From assembly GCF_000218685.1 (NCBI RefSeq), contig NW_006763298.1, positions 1-64,000 of the forward strand: a stretch of DNA of 64,000 bases. The letters run 5' to 3'. Position numbers and translations under genes: made by a program. This DNA is from Serpula lacrymans var. lacrymans S7.9 (taxonomy: Eukaryota; Basidiomycota; Agaricomycetes; Boletales; Serpulaceae). Every line of letters starts with the position of its first letter. Position 1 is the stretch's first letter. Positions 33,518 through 45,526 of the stretch are shown piece after piece. Under the pieces are notes generated by a model, which was not told the origin of the DNA, ran no database searches, and saw only the letters and a program-made list of their open reading frames with translations.

Positions 33518-34058
33518 GGGTGGGAATAGTAATGAGGAGAGAAGCAATGTCAACGGAAGAGAGAACTGATGCATGCATCTGTACAGATAGCATAGATAAG
33601 ATAACAAATGAACAGATAAATGAATGTTATTAGATCACATCAATAATTATGATCAATCAATCTGTTTGTGTCTATGAGGTTATTGATGGACCGGATAATA
33701 ACCAAGTCCAAACGTGAATTCAAGAAACTGTCAATGTATGTTCAAGACTTTGGAAGACAAGATGGACAAAGAGAAGGGCAGGTTTGTACAGTCTTTACTG
33801 ACACAATTAGTATTAACAATAGTTATGATCGAGGTTATGGATAGACTGGATAATGCCAAGTCCAAACACGAGTTCAAGAAACCAAGACTATGGGAGACAA
33901 GATGGACAAAGAGAAGAGCAGGTTTGTACAGTCTTTACTGACACAATTATTATTAACAACAGTTATACAGCAGTATGATGACTTTTTTATACATAGTGTT
34001 GCCAACATTGCTAACCTCTCATCCTTTGGCTATTAAATAGCTCTTCTCCATACTCACT
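33518..34058. other. Intergenic with a tandem duplication
   Basis: No gene seen. Contains the direct repeat described separately (33677-33965). Confidence 0.5.
33677..33965 (+). repeat. Two tandem copies of a ~150-bp unit
   Basis: Unit 1 from about 33677 (aggttattgatggacc) and unit 2 from about 33833 (aggttatggatagact) share caagtccaaac, gagttcaagaaac, acaagatggacaaagagaag and the tail tacagtctttactgacacaat with modest divergence. Confidence 0.8.
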
Positions 34059-35129
34059 TTACTTTGGCGCATACTCATGAAGAACCCGCTTCAAGACTTC
34101 TGTCTGTTCTCGGATTGCTCCTCCAATATCTTCCTTTAAGATTCTTCCCACCCCTTCAAGATTCTTCTCAATGCACTGTAATGTCTCTTCTAAGTCTTGA
34201 GAGACTCGGACACCTGACTCTGACTTTTCAGCCTTTCTTCTTTTTGGATTAGGTGGTGTAAGTTTTGTCTGCAACACAAGATATCAGCGGGACTTGTGAT
34301 GGGATGTAGGAGTCAAGGGACAGACACTCTCAAGTATCTTTTAACATTAAGTGTACAGTAAGATGTTGAATCACCCGAAATTAGTATGTTCAACATACCT
34401 GCTCATTGATGTTACTGATATTATTATCCCTCTTGTTTAGCCGACGCTTCTGAGTCAAGTTGTCTGTAGGTATTACTGTGGTATCTGAGTCTTTTCCATC
34501 CTTGCCAATTGTCTCAACAATACTGTCTGTGCAGTTCTTTAAAAACCGGTGAGTTGTGGGGGTTATTACAGCATAATTGATAGTCTTACTTCTTTGTTTT
34601 TGTCCATGATCTTGCCAGATGTATTACAGGCTTTGTCATCAGAGAGTATTATGTGTTCTTGAAAATTGGGGGGTGTTGGAGGTGAGCTATGCACATCTTT
34701 ATATTGTTCAAGTTTATTGTACTTATATTGCCCCTTCGTATCCACAGGACAACCTTGACCAAACCCACCACCGCTCAAATATGATAGCACACCATCAGAT
34801 GAATGTGTGCTTGTAGATCTGTACCTCAACTGGGGAGAGACTTTGCCTGAAGAGGGTGGTATGACTGGGGGAGGTGTGCTGGGTGTTGACAGGTGACTTG
34901 GTGCGGGTAAATGCTCTGCACAATTTTTTTTCCATTTTGCTGACTCTGTGTCTCCATTAAGCGCCAGCCAGTGTTGTTCAAGATCACCAGGACCTTTGGC
35001 TGATTGCGCAAGGACTGTAGCAGCAGCATTATTAAAAGAAGACGGCTTGGAGCTGTTATCGGACTATAAAGTCTCTTCAACAAGAGGAGTGAAACTACGA
35101 TGTCGACATTTTCCTGGGTTTGATGGCAT
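34059..35129 (-). pseudogene. TE-associated coiled-coil protein remnant
   Basis: Minus-strand exons: ATG at 35129 (MPSNPGKCRHRS), a stop at about 35065, a long Ser/Pro-rich segment to about 34570, a middle exon about 34530-34400 and a last exon 34277-34059 with the helical end ETLQCIEKNLEGVGRILKEDI. The composition (Pro/Ser linker, C-terminal coil) resembles the SANT-like protein at 26155-27792, but no SANT domain is visible. The internal stop suggests a pseudogene. Confidence 0.35.
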
Positions 35130-35229
35130 GATATTCTGTTGTTTCAGCTTCAAGCTTCAAGTCCAGGTGAGCGAAGATCTACTATGTATTACTAATTGAC
35201 TAATATGATGTCGGAGGCTCCACAGAGTG

Positions 35230-35530
35230 CCACAGAGCATATATAAACAGGCTATGTCGCTCTGTCGCAGACTCATTTCTTTTTTTATACCATCAATGCC
35301 AAAAAACCAAGCTCAATCAAAGTCACAGATCACCAAATTGCACTGCTTCAGCTACAAGGTATTTACTGGTACGTAGGCTCGGCTTATACTCATCCATCAG
35401 TAACTCACCCCTAATTTTTGCTACAGACCAACAAGCCCTGGCATATAACAAAGCTCTCCATAGCTATTATGTTCACACTATGTGCAAGACAAACATGCTC
35501 ATTGTCAAACCAAGGCTTGCATGTAAATAG
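35230..35530 (+). CDS. Possible small two-exon gene
   Basis: A TATA-like gcatatataaacag at about 35238 is followed by ATG at 35298 (MPKNQAQSKSQ). A GT-AG intron (about 35369-35427) leads to a second exon ending at a TAG near 35527. The product would be about 57 aa with no recognised domain. It is divergent from the minus-strand remnant 34059-35129. Confidence 0.25.
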
Positions 35531-37399
35531 TCTTGCTTGAGTTTGTTTTGTACCACATTCTATTATATTTAGATTCCATCTGAGTCTTGCTGTTATCAAG
35601 TTGTAGTACCAGTTGGGGTGTAGGCCAATTACTAGAGTACTTAGTTGTTGTTGCTACGTCTGCAAATGAATTCTGGTTTTTGCTATTCTCCATTCATTGA
35701 TAATTATGGCCTGAAAGAGCCAATGATAATGATAATTACACCAAAATGTCAAAGCAGACTGAACAAAACCAAACCAGGCATGTTCAGCCCAATCAAAACC
35801 GGCTATCACTATCTGTGCATTCAGGCTGAATTTGCGGGCATCAGGAAATTTGTGAAAGTATGATAAGGCCTTATAATGCCTCATAATGTGTATAATATAT
35901 ATAATAGGCATCAGGCTGATAGTCACATTTATAAGGCTTTATAAGGCTAGATAGAGTATGGGATTTTTCACCAGCAGTATCAGTCTGGCAAAGTAGATAT
36001 GGAATTATAAGGCTACCAGTAATATTTGGTGCCGAAAAATAACATTGGGTTGTGACCTGATAATTTGTCACAGCCTATTATATTATTTGCTATATTTTAT
36101 GAGTAACTCTTTGTATTTATGTATCTATCAATGTTTGTAGATTTTATTACTCCGAAATTCAACTTAATTAATAATGGCATGATTATGTAAGTAATTTATA
36201 AGCTAAATTTTCTCTCTTACATTTTGCACAAGTAAGGTTTGAACTTGAGATTACATGGTCGGAATCTTAACTGCTGCAGGTAATCTAACCTCTGAGCCAT
36301 TAGACCACATGCCCTTGTGCTGGTTTTATTTGATGATTAGCATTGATTATACAAAAAACTCGCAAATTTTACTAAGTCCTCATCTCTGTTGTGCAGCCAC
36401 CTACACTGTGATTAGTCATGTTTAAGCACTCCAAAAAAAATACTAAAATTGTGTTGATTATAAGGCCTTATAATCCATGATAAAAATAGAGCAGAATGAT
36501 GGAAAATGATAAATTGATATATGTGATTATTTTGATGATACCCAAACCATAATAATTATGACAAGTGTAAATTACCTGACAATGACTATTGACTTCCTGT
36601 CAGGCTGACAACTCCGGATTTTCCATTATTTCACCGTGTATGATCTGATACAGGTGGACAAGTCTGGGAACACATTACAAACTCCGTCTGGTCATATCAT
36701 TTCCTCACCAATTTCCTGATGGGACAGCCTGGTGAACTCTCTCACTCTGCTCAGAAGATTCAGACACTTCAGACGTGTCCTCCTGATCATTGCTCCAGGT
36801 ATGCTCAGACTTCTCAGCGCTGTTGATTCCATCATTCTGATTGATGTCTAATTTGACCCGTTCACAGTGTTTTGTATCTAATCTGTTGGTAAATTTTCTG
36901 ACAACCTAATCAGACCACATCCGGCCAAATTATGGATATTGGATTTTTTCGACATCGCAATGGACTGGAGATGGTGAAGGCACTGTTTGGAAACCCCATA
37001 TTTGTAATAAATCTAAGTGAAAACTCAGCCGCTGCCCAAGAGGTTATAGAAATGACTTTATTATTTACCTAAGTGAAAACTACAATAGATGTTAGTTTAA
37101 GGTAATCTCTAATAAATGTAATGTAACATATGTCAGCCGCTGCCTGAGAGGCTATAGAAACGACTGAGGTATTCCTATACTAAACCCCTACTACTTATAG
37201 TCGGAGGTGCTGCTCGCTACAGTATAATGACTCAAATGTACTCCTAGGAGAACAATGGCGACTCCATGGAGTGGTGGCTATGCTCCATGGAGAACAATGG
37301 CTGCTTTAGCAGACACCGGGTTTATCCGGTTTTGTCAATTTGCAAAGCATATGATGTATGATCCAACTTGAAAGTGTGAGTGAAACACACAGGGATTAT
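35531..37399. other. AT-rich TE debris
   Basis: No intact gene. Several copies of a short motif (ataaggcctTATAA type) occur at about 35865, 35930, 35945 and 36460. A ~30-bp unit with cagccgctgcc and tatagaaa occurs twice (about 37028 and 37133). Confidence 0.5.
36237..36318 (-). repeat. tRNA-like sequence, probably a SINE or tRNA pseudogene
   Basis: On the minus strand, tggctcagaggtta resembles a Pol III A box and agttcaaacc a B box, about 45 nt apart, as in tRNA-derived SINEs. The 5' and 3' acceptor arms do not pair well, so it is not an obvious functional tRNA. Confidence 0.5.
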
Positions 37400-38030
37400 G
37401 TGAGTATGGTGAATGGATGTCAGGGGATTGATTATGCATGGGCCATACAGGTATTGAAGTTTGCATAGAAGAGTTGGTTTTCAACACTTTGGACTGGGAA
37501 CTTCACATGTGAGACAAATGACAGGCTGCGAGCATTGAGAAATCCAGCGGACAATTGTAGCTGTAGCTGCAGGTGCTAGCATGCCAATGGACCACTTCAA
37601 CATCCCCAAACTGGAGCTACTGCAGCACTTTGCTCAATCTATAAAAAATATGGGGTGCATCATACAATTTACCGCCAATGTTACCAATTGGCTACTCATC
37701 ACCCATTGCAAGCACCCCTTCAGTTCTACCAATGGCCAACTCAATTTTGAACTGCAATGTGTCTGAGTGCTCGACCATTTGGAGAAGGCCCGTCTGTTCA
37801 ATCTCTATGCTACTCTGCAAAACTGATATGCCCTAGCAGTTCGATTTTGTCACAGAACATATCTAATATACAATTATGAGACCAATGCTGCAAAGTACTA
37901 TCTTTCTCGGCTGCCTGAGGGACTATGTCGCCAAAATTTACCCAAAACCGCCTTCCTCTACCACCTGGCTTCCTTGAAAACACCTCTTAGTGAGTGAATA
38001 CACTAACGTTATCTTTATACTCACCATTGC
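37400..38030 (+). pseudogene. Plavaka-type (CMC) transposase C-terminal remnant
   Basis: Degenerate plus-strand coding matches recalled motifs of basidiomycete Plavaka transposases: VRQMTGCEH near 37515, then FNIPKLELLQHFAQSIK near 37595, IIQFTANVTNWL, and further on LDHLEKARLFNL near 37770. The frame has several stops and shifts. The catalytic core is not present. It lies directly downstream (3') of the minus-strand ribonuclease gene. Confidence 0.7.
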
Positions 38031-38054
38031 TTGCCACAGGCCCTGGATCTGCAC

Positions 38055-38650
38055 TTAGTCACATTTAACGAAGTCGTCACTGCCCGTGTAGTCTTTGTCC
38101 ACTTTGCTATGGATCATGATACCACAGTAGTAGATACTGCCGTCCGCGTTGGCGTACACAACGCGGATTGGAGTCTTGTCCTGGTCCTTAACCTTGGTGT
38201 CCTTCTCCCATTCTTTTTGTTTGGCACCTTTCCAGAAGACCGGGTATTCATTCAGAGTTCTCTTGCCGCTATCGCAGTTGTAGAGGCCCCACGCAATCTT
38301 CTCCTTATTGCCGAATAAGTGAGGATAACTACTTTTACCATCTTCGAAGCCAGCGGTTCGGGCCTGGTTTCGTGTTGTCGACGCTGACCTTGAAAGGTTT
38401 GGTGGGGGAACTGTTCTCGGTAGGTTTGCAGGTCTGTGGGGTTGTAGGCAAGGTTAGCTGTCTGCCTGGGTGGCCTGTTTGTACAATGACACAGGACTGA
38501 GAGAAGAGCACTGACAACAAGGGCGCCTACAGAACTTGTGGAGGCGCGTGTAGAACTTGTGAAGACGTCGTCCTTGACGACAGCAGTTGGATTTGCAAAG
38601 ACGGGTGCTGCAACAAGTGCAAGGGCGAGGAAAACTTTGGTGAAATGCAT
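38055..38650 (-). pseudogene. Secreted ribotoxin / RNase T1-like ribonuclease, with an apparent frameshift
   Basis: The minus-strand ATG at 38650 opens a clear signal peptide (Lys-Val, then a Leu/Ala-rich core ending in Ala-Asn-Pro). The mature part carries the layout of the microbial RNase / ribotoxin fold: a YPH motif near the start of the core (about 38316), an Asn-Glu-Tyr-Pro segment, an Ile-Arg-Val-Val-Tyr segment, and a Cys-Gly-Ile-Met-Ile-His segment before the C-terminal Cys. All four catalytic-type residues (His, Glu, Arg, His) are therefore visible. Two breaks separate the signal peptide from the core: a possible 35-nt GT-AG intron and a 1-nt shift near 38365. The frame may thus be disabled or mis-sequenced. 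Known role of the family: cleavage of RNA, in ribotoxins the ribosomal sarcin-ricin loop. Substrate and toxicity here are not inferable. Confidence 0.65.
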
Positions 38651-39300
38651 TCTGAATGTCTTTTTAGTAGCGACGAAGAATAAACTAACTATAAATGCGT
38701 GGTCTGCAGACAGGAGAGACTCATAATGGTTGAACAGCGAACAGCTGCGTTTTATACCACAATGGATGACGGGACGAGGCTGGCTGAAATGGAAACCAAG
38801 AAACGCTGGAGTGTAAACCGAGTGACAATACTGGAGCGTAAACCGAGTAGCAACACTGGAGAATCCCGAGGTTTTGAGGTTGCTAGAAGTCATTTCCGGC
38901 CAATGGAAGCAGTACATCAGCAAGAGTACTCTCTCGTTGTTGGGCTTCGTGAACCCATGATGATCTGAATCAGAGAACCTGATGTTTAGCAAAAGAGCGA
39001 TGACGTCGGCGGCGAACCTCTGGTGACCTGACAAAGGAGGCAAGAGATCATCCAAAGCATTAAAAAAAATCGCAATGGGCTCAGATAATACATCTTCCTG
39101 TTCTTGCCGGTGTGGCTTGTGTTCATGTTTCCAGTGGTGTCGTCGAAACCAGAGAAATTCAGGATCGGATCCTCGGAAGCCCGACATATCGAGCCTGCAG
39201 GGATTTGACATGATCGTTACGAGTGGTACAGTGCTACAGTATGAGAGCTTATACACCCACCATCGCATTCCAATACTAGGATGAGCCGCTTGATCTGCAG

Positions 39301-40220
39301 TTGTTCAGAGATGACGAAGACAACAAACACGTATTCTGCAAGAGAAGGCTCCACACCTTGGTCAATGGCGATGTAACACCGTCCAAGACCGCTACTGACT
39401 TTGATGCCTACATTGTTGACGAAGCCAACATGCGACTCAAAGAGATCATGGAGCGGCCGGACCCAAGAACCCTGACACTTGAAGAAGAAGGAGCAGGGCA
39501 TTGTAAGCATGCGTGCGATCCCACCAAATCCCAGCGGCAAAATCAAGATGGTCTTTTCATTGATCGTCAAGTTGTGTTCGGCCTTTCCACCGCATCATCC
39601 CGGGCAAGACAAGATTATCCATTTCCTTGAGACGCTGAGAGCCCTGCTGGAGCACCAGTTCCCCGATGGCGTTCCTGCAGAAGACCACGATGATCATGAC
39701 CAGACTCGAATGACCATATTATGGTCGTTCGGAGGAAACTGGATGGCCTTGGCTGAAGTGTTCCACATGGAAGCATACGGAGTGTTTTATTTGTTTGTCG
39801 ACAGTAGTGAACCATGCTGACTTAAATCTTTTGGCAAATAGAATATTCGTATCTATTCTGACATCGAGACTCCTGGGAGCGAAAGTCAATTTCGCTGGTG
39901 CAGCTGGCAATTTTCCATCGCGCATTACCACTTCAGGCTTCATAAACTGCGGGTTTCTTTGGGCGATATTTTACCCTTCAGCGACAACTATCCTGAATTG
40001 GAGAAGCGCAAGGTCGGCGGAGCGAACAGAATTGGCGGAGATGTGGTTGCGGGAGCGCAGTGGATTATATGACCATATAAAGGCCATTTCGTGTACTAGC
40101 AATGCAAAAAGGGGGAGAAGATGGATGGGACGTCCTGGGACAATGAATAAGGGAGAGATGGAAGCTGTGGAAGGATCAAATTGTGTTTGTCGCTGGGATT
40201 AGAAAGGTCAAATCAGGACT
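39301..40220 (+). CDS. DUF3632-like hypothetical protein, gene model uncertain
   Basis: Plus-strand exons in three frames fit one protein: DFDAYIVDEANMRLKEIM (from about 39393), then LIVKLCSAFPPHHPGQDKIIHFLETLRAL (39565-39650) with ILWSFGGNWMALAEVFHMEA, then after a splice near 39830 NRIFVSILTSRLLGAKVNF and AGAQWIIWPY. This order is what I recall for the DUF3632 family of Agaricomycetes (function unknown). Exon borders between 39480-39560 and 39790-39840 are not resolved, and the 3' end may overlap the promoter of PIG-T. A shifted or broken copy is possible. Confidence 0.45.
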
Positions 40221-40325
40221 AGCCGTCTTTGGTGCTGCTTACGTATGCGCGCTTACGTTCAAGTCTAACGGTGACAGGAATCCCAAGTTGATAGTGAAGT
40301 ATTTGCATATACTTCTGGACACAGA

Positions 40326-42279
40326 ATGGTACGATGGAAGTTCGCTGCACTCGCATGTAGTATCTATGCTGGCTCCGTTATGGCCTCGTCCAGAGAACGA
40401 GAACGGTTTGACGAAGACCTCCACATTCGGCCTCTTCGCGACGGAAAAGTAGCTTCAACGTTCTCTTTCACCACCTTGCTACAAGATGCTAGCCCAAGGG
40501 ATCCATTGAGCCTAGCATACGACGACGAATGTATGTGAAAACTCCACTTACGCCATTCGTCTTCTCATTACAAAGGGCTACCTACGCAGCTCAGCACTAC
40601 ACGCTCTTCCCTCTGGCGCTCGGGCAGATACTTCGCACTTACGCGATTACAGAGCTGCACTTGGCTCTCAATGCTGGGAAATGGAGATACGAGTCTTGGG
40701 GATTCCCCGAAGAACCGGGAGTAGGGACTGGTGCAGAGCTGTGGGCATGGATGGGAGACGGAGCTTCAACCACGTAAGTAACGACTCATTAACATGGCAC
40801 CTACCATAGCTTGATCCTCCTGCCACTGCAGAATTGACGAACGCTGGCAGGGGCTTCGTAATGCTCTTGCCGGTTTATTCTGTGCTTCCCTGGGGTCCAT
40901 GGACGACCAGCGTACCACTTCACCATTCTTGACATTCACCCCAGAAGGCTCTTTGCCTAATGCAACTCTTCCTTATCGACTGCGACATGCTACTCTACCT
41001 TCAGAACACGTATGTACAGAGAATCTCACGCCCTTCCTCAAACTTCTCCCCTGCAAGTCGTTGTCTGGTCTCGCCCGATTGCTAAACCCACACCGTTTAT
41101 TTGACGCCGATTGGCATGGCATGAGCGTTCACGTTACATGGCGTGAAGGCCAGGGTGTAGAAGTCCGCTTGATTTTTCAGACCGTCATCGACCCCATTCG
41201 TAATTCTGGTGGCAAAAGACGAGGTGCGTGATTTGTTGCGGTACAATGCACTTACTAACAACTATTATATGCGCGTTAAAGACTGGTCATTTGAGTCGCT
41301 TTTTGGTCGAGTCGTTGAAAACAGGTGTCCCGTTGCTACTACCAGCCGCGTTCGAATCCAGTTGCCTAGCGAAGAGACGTATGCCATCTTGCCAGATCCT
41401 ACAAGTAACGCTGACAACATTGCTACATATGATACATCAGTTGGTCGGTGCTCGTCGATCGCCTTAAAAACTTTGTTTGACGATTAGTTTGTAGGGCAGG
41501 ACCCCTTAGATGTCTCGATGCGATGGCCAGAAGAATATGCCTTCCAGTATCGTTCGTAAATCTTACCGTACTTCTCAATTCTGTCATTTCTGACTAGAAA
41601 TTACAGCCCTAGATCTCCCTGAGATTCCTCTTACCCCTCTCACCCTGCAACGAACCCTGATAGGGTCCAGTCAGGCCCAAGGCCAGCTGTCAATAGTTAT
41701 CCAAAACACCCTATCATCCCAAATTCAGACCATCTATCTCGAGACGATGCCATGGCTCGTGCAGTTATATATTCACACACTTCAAATACACTGCAACGGT
41801 GTTCAGCGAAGTAAGTTATTTCCCGCTAGTAATATGTATACTGACGAGTCTGATGAGTTTCGACAGACGACCTGATCTCCAATCTGTCATATACTCCATC
41901 CGTACCCCACGCTAGGCCTGCCATACTGCAATCAGTTCTGACGTTGCCACCCAAAAGCACGCTGCGGCTTACCTTCGATATCACAAAGTCGTTTTTGCGG
42001 TACACTGAGCATCCACCTGACGCTCAACGAGGCTGGGACTTACCTCCAGCTGTCTTTGTGCCTATCATCAGCGTTGGAAACAGATCAGACGTCCTTCCTA
42101 GGCTATACACTCCTACTCTACTCGTGGACCTAGCGACGCCAGATTTCAGTATGCCTTACAACGTGATCATACTCAGCTGTACTCTTATGACACTGATCTT
42201 CGGAAGTATCTTCAATCTGCTTACAAGAAAATTCGTCATAGTTGACTTGAAGCAGGGCAAGGAGCAGAAAGGTAGTTGA
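40326..42279 (+). CDS. GPI16: GPI transamidase subunit PIG-T / Gpi16
   Basis: Seven exons join in frame: 40326-40534, 40576-40773, 40832-41223, 41282-41443, 41495-41551, 41607-41810 and 41867-42279 (544 aa). The exon 5/6 boundary has an alternative acceptor at 41597. It has an N-terminal signal peptide (MVRWKFAALACSIYAG). Family motifs include QHYTLFPLALGQILRTY, GVGTGAELWAWMGDG, LPCKSLSGLARLLNPHRLF, the Cys-rich TSRV region, TPLTLQRTL and LRYTEHPPDAQRGWDLPPAVF. A C-terminal membrane helix follows (VIILSCTLMTLIFGSIFNLL). Length fits the family. It works in the ER membrane in the complex that cleaves the C-terminal signal of precursor proteins and attaches the GPI anchor. A cttactaac branch point is visible in intron 3. 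It is convergent with the F-box gene. Confidence 0.94.
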
Positions 42280-42567
42280 TTGCGTTTGTACAACCACATA
42301 TATCAATACTGTTCTATAGAATAGACAATCGCAAATCATGTTCGCTCTATATGCGAGACAACAATTATGAGCATATAAAATAGGAGTCGTATACATAATC
42401 ATAATCCGACCGATTAACGAACGCTCTACTAGAAAACCAATGTACAGTATGTGGCCCAAGCTTGTGGCCATCAGCATCTATCTAATTTTATCATAATACC
42501 CTACGAATCACATACCGTCAAAAACAATTTTATAGCGGCATAAACCACTCACCTCGTATGTAAAAGC
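42280..42567. other. Convergent intergenic region
   Basis: Terminators of PIG-T (plus) and the F-box gene (minus) must lie here. AT-rich; no gene. Confidence 0.5.
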
Positions 42568-44213
42568 CTAGAACAGAGTATCATCATCTTCAATGGACCG
42601 GTAGCCCGCTTTGACCTGCATCTGCTTCATGCGTGAATGCACTTCTTGCCATCGATCAAATATGATAGAACCGCCATGGATGAACATCATGTCCAGCCTC
42701 GGGAAGATGTCGAACAGGAATTCGGCAACATCCGAAGGATTCTGGATATCCGAGTCACCCACGTTAAGAGTTTTCAAGTTGTGATTGACAGGCCCTGCCC
42801 CGAGTTTGTGCTCCGCTGTTCGCTCTACGGATGTGGCATCCATTGTGATATGCAACGAATATAGATTTGGGCAGCTTGAGACCAGAGGTAAGATGCCTTG
42901 TAGGGTGACCTTCCTCGTAGAGCTCCATGGAAACCTGGAGAACGTGAAATCTTCGAGGTCCGGCCACGACATCGCCGCATCACTAAGGAAATCGTCGTCC
43001 AAGTCGTACAGCCCGAGGTTCATGAACTTTATAGTCTTGAGTTTGTTGAATTGGAGTAACGGTCGGAAAACGGAGCTATTGAAGATGAAAGGGGCATCGC
43101 CGCTGAAGCTCGATTGCATGTTGTGCCGTACGCAGATAGATCGAAGGGTGGAGGGAACGCGACTGCTTTGTCTCAGAGCGTTTAAGAAGTCGGCTACACG
43201 TGAAGCGGACTGTTGTTCATCGACCATAACCGTGATTTCTTCCAAGTAATCAGACTGTATGAGGTTGAATAGTGAGGTGCATGGTAGTAGCGTATCTGTA
43301 TGGAATTTAATCCGACGTAAAGTGGAGAAAACGCCGTGGCTTCCGTGAACGTCCAACCCTTCTACGAATTTGTCGATATCGAAGCTGACCTTCAAAGACA
43401 AAGACAAGTCCTGGAAGAATCGCAGTGATGAGAGCTCACGTATTGATCGCGTGGACATAGATAGGAAGCGGTTCACGGTTAGCTCCCGAAGGTAAGGGAG
43501 GTTAGCCGTAGTTAACGACAGCACCACCTGGTGAGAGCGAAAACACGACGACAGGCAAAGTTGCTCGATATTTGGAGCTTTTCGGGGAATTTGTTCAATC
43601 AGAGCGTCGATCTCACATTCGTCCACTTCCTGGGGGATGTGGAAAGAAAGATATGTGAGCTTGGGACTCAGAAACGGAGAGATATAGCGGAAAAAGTCGG
43701 CGACTGAACGGTAACCAGATATGGAGGTGAACGTCAGGCGAGAGAGGCTTGGAAGAAGGCTTGGCATATCACAATTTTCCAGGAGGGAGTGTAAAATATC
43801 GACGTTTATTTTTGGGAGGAGACGTTGGATTCGGGGCAGGCCAGGATTGTTAGCACCGAGGTGTTTTATGCGGGGCGCATTGGCCATAATCCTGTTCCAG
43901 TCAGAACGAACTGGAGTCCTTTTGAAGAACTACAGTATCCATGATCCGTTAATGGATAGAACTGTTTGACGCGAATATAGTTCAGACGTACGATGATATT
44001 ATCTTCTCCAACCCCCCACAAGTCCTCAGGCGCGCACATGATGAGAGGTCCGAGCGAGCGCTGTGTACGCCAAAGAATTTCCAGAGCAGGCTCTTGAAAC
44101 CTGCGGCAAGTTCTTGCTAACGCAGCAACATCTCTTGTTCCCCGTTTATCGTCCTCGTAGACGAGCTCGATGATGCGTATGAGCATCTCGGTTACGAGAA
44201 GACAAGGGTGCAT
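42568..44213 (-). CDS. F-box / LRR-like protein, 527 aa
   Basis: Two exons on the minus strand, 43992-44213 and 42568-43929, with a 62-nt GT-AG intron (donor gtacgt). The N-terminal region LLVTEMLIRIIELVYED...VAALARTCRRFQEPALEILWR is the F-box pattern typical of mushroom F-box proteins. After the intron FFKRTPVRSDWNRIMANAPRI continues as in that family. The remainder shows irregular leucine-rich repeats (LPYLRELTVNRFL, LNTLRRIKF-type, NLYSLHI). F-box proteins are substrate adaptors of SCF ubiquitin ligases; the substrate is unknown. Start chosen at the only Met before the F-box. Confidence 0.78.
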
Positions 44214-45091
44214 AGTGCTGGATATCGAACTGTGTATATGAAGAGTATTTTACACCTGGTTTTCCTTTTTTTGTTCGTGTGCAAGTGGAGTTCGTCCAAA
44301 CGTCACAGCAAATTTAACTGGGTTTTGAATCCCGCAGGTATCCCAGGCCTCTCCGATCGTTCCTGCACGCGCCGATGGCCCTGGACCGTCAAGGCTTAAG
44401 CGGACTACAGCCCAACTCCTATACTGACATCTTTAGATGATGGTTTTCGTTCAGATCAGCCCTCTGCACGCACGAATGTTTTGATACCGGGATCTAGCGT
44501 CCAAGGTCTTCTTACCATAGGTTCGGACAGTGAACCTGTCACGGTGGCTGTCACTGTGGCCACAGCCTGAGTATGATTTGTTTGTGGCTTTGAACTTGAA
44601 CAAGCTTCTTAGTAGAGGTACAGGTTTCTGGATGCATCGATACATGAGTACAGTCTTATGATGCTTTTACTTGTTGCATGAATCTGTGTTCACTGTTCTA
44701 TCCTGCCTTTCAAGTTGACGTCGTGATTAAAGGTGTGCTTTTTGATGATTCTCATTTCTACTATTGATCTGAGTCTACATAGTACAGGATAGCCGAAGAA
44801 TGGAAAGTGCTGTCTTATCTGCTCTCAGCATGCATCTTCTGTTCAGGCTCCAGGACCAAGAAGAAGATTACTATACACATCCTTGAGTGAAAAATTGAAA
44901 ATTTCAGAGGAATGCGCTGTAAATATCTTACTGGAAGATGAGAAGGACCGGTATTGTACCCACCTAATCATGTTTTTTTCCCTGTCCTGTCTCGAGTATA
45001 TACCACCCCCCATGGTACTCACCTCGCTGTTGGATTATCTCACCTCCATGGAATCACACTAGATGTCATGTAAGTCTTCAGCAATCTACTG
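44214..45091. other. Intergenic, no supportable gene
   Basis: Presumably contains the promoter of the minus-strand F-box gene. No motifs recognised. Confidence 0.4.
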
Positions 45092-45526
45092 ATGAACGCC
45101 GATCATCGCTTCACAGGGACTCTGAAGATGGCATATAGACTCAGCGCTTACCTTAGCTTCACGACTGCGCGCAAGCTCGCCCGACACCTTGGCATCGACA
45201 TAGACCAGAACGAGGACGACGACATTAATTGGGACAGCGAACTGCGGCCCTTTAAACACTGGCCCTACGCCACTGGACGATTCATTTCAAGGCTGCATGT
45301 TCATTTCCTTCTTCCATCCCATTTGAGAGCATGGACTGTGGTGACCGCGGAGAGAGCAAAGGGGGAAGAAGGCTTGACTATTCGTAAGAGTGCTGGGTGT
45401 CTGCCCGAGGGACAAGGTACAGCGGCTCAAACAGTCCCTACCCTGGAGACTGGGATGAAGTATAAGAGTGAGCATGAGTGCTTTCATCTCGACTGCAAGG
45501 GTTTCTGCTTGTGTTTGAAGAAGTAA
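45092..45526 (+). CDS. Hypothetical protein, 144 codons open, possibly an exon
   Basis: Open frame with a plausible soluble composition (MAYRLSAYLSFTTARKLARHLGI, then an acidic QNEDDDINWDSE). The AG at 45116-45117 before GGACTCTGAAG could be a splice acceptor, with an upstream exon around 45012-45070. The C-terminus is Cys-rich (CFHLDCKGFCLC). No family recognised. Confidence 0.4.
   Translation: MNADHRFTGTLKMAYRLSAYLSFTTARKLARHLGIDIDQNEDDDINWDSELRPFKHWPYATGRFISRLHVHFLLPSHLRAWTVVTAERAKGEEGLTIRKSAGCLPEGQGTAAQTVPTLETGMKYKSEHECFHLDCKGFCLCLKK

Noticed and set aside
36237..36318. Functional tRNA gene
   Set aside because: Box-like motifs are present but the acceptor ends do not pair and no standard cloverleaf could be drawn.
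38252..39268. A 338-codon minus-strand frame
   Set aside because: Its first half runs through the promoter of the secreted RNase, and its last part is out of frame with the RNase core; the true start is the signal-peptide Met at 38650.
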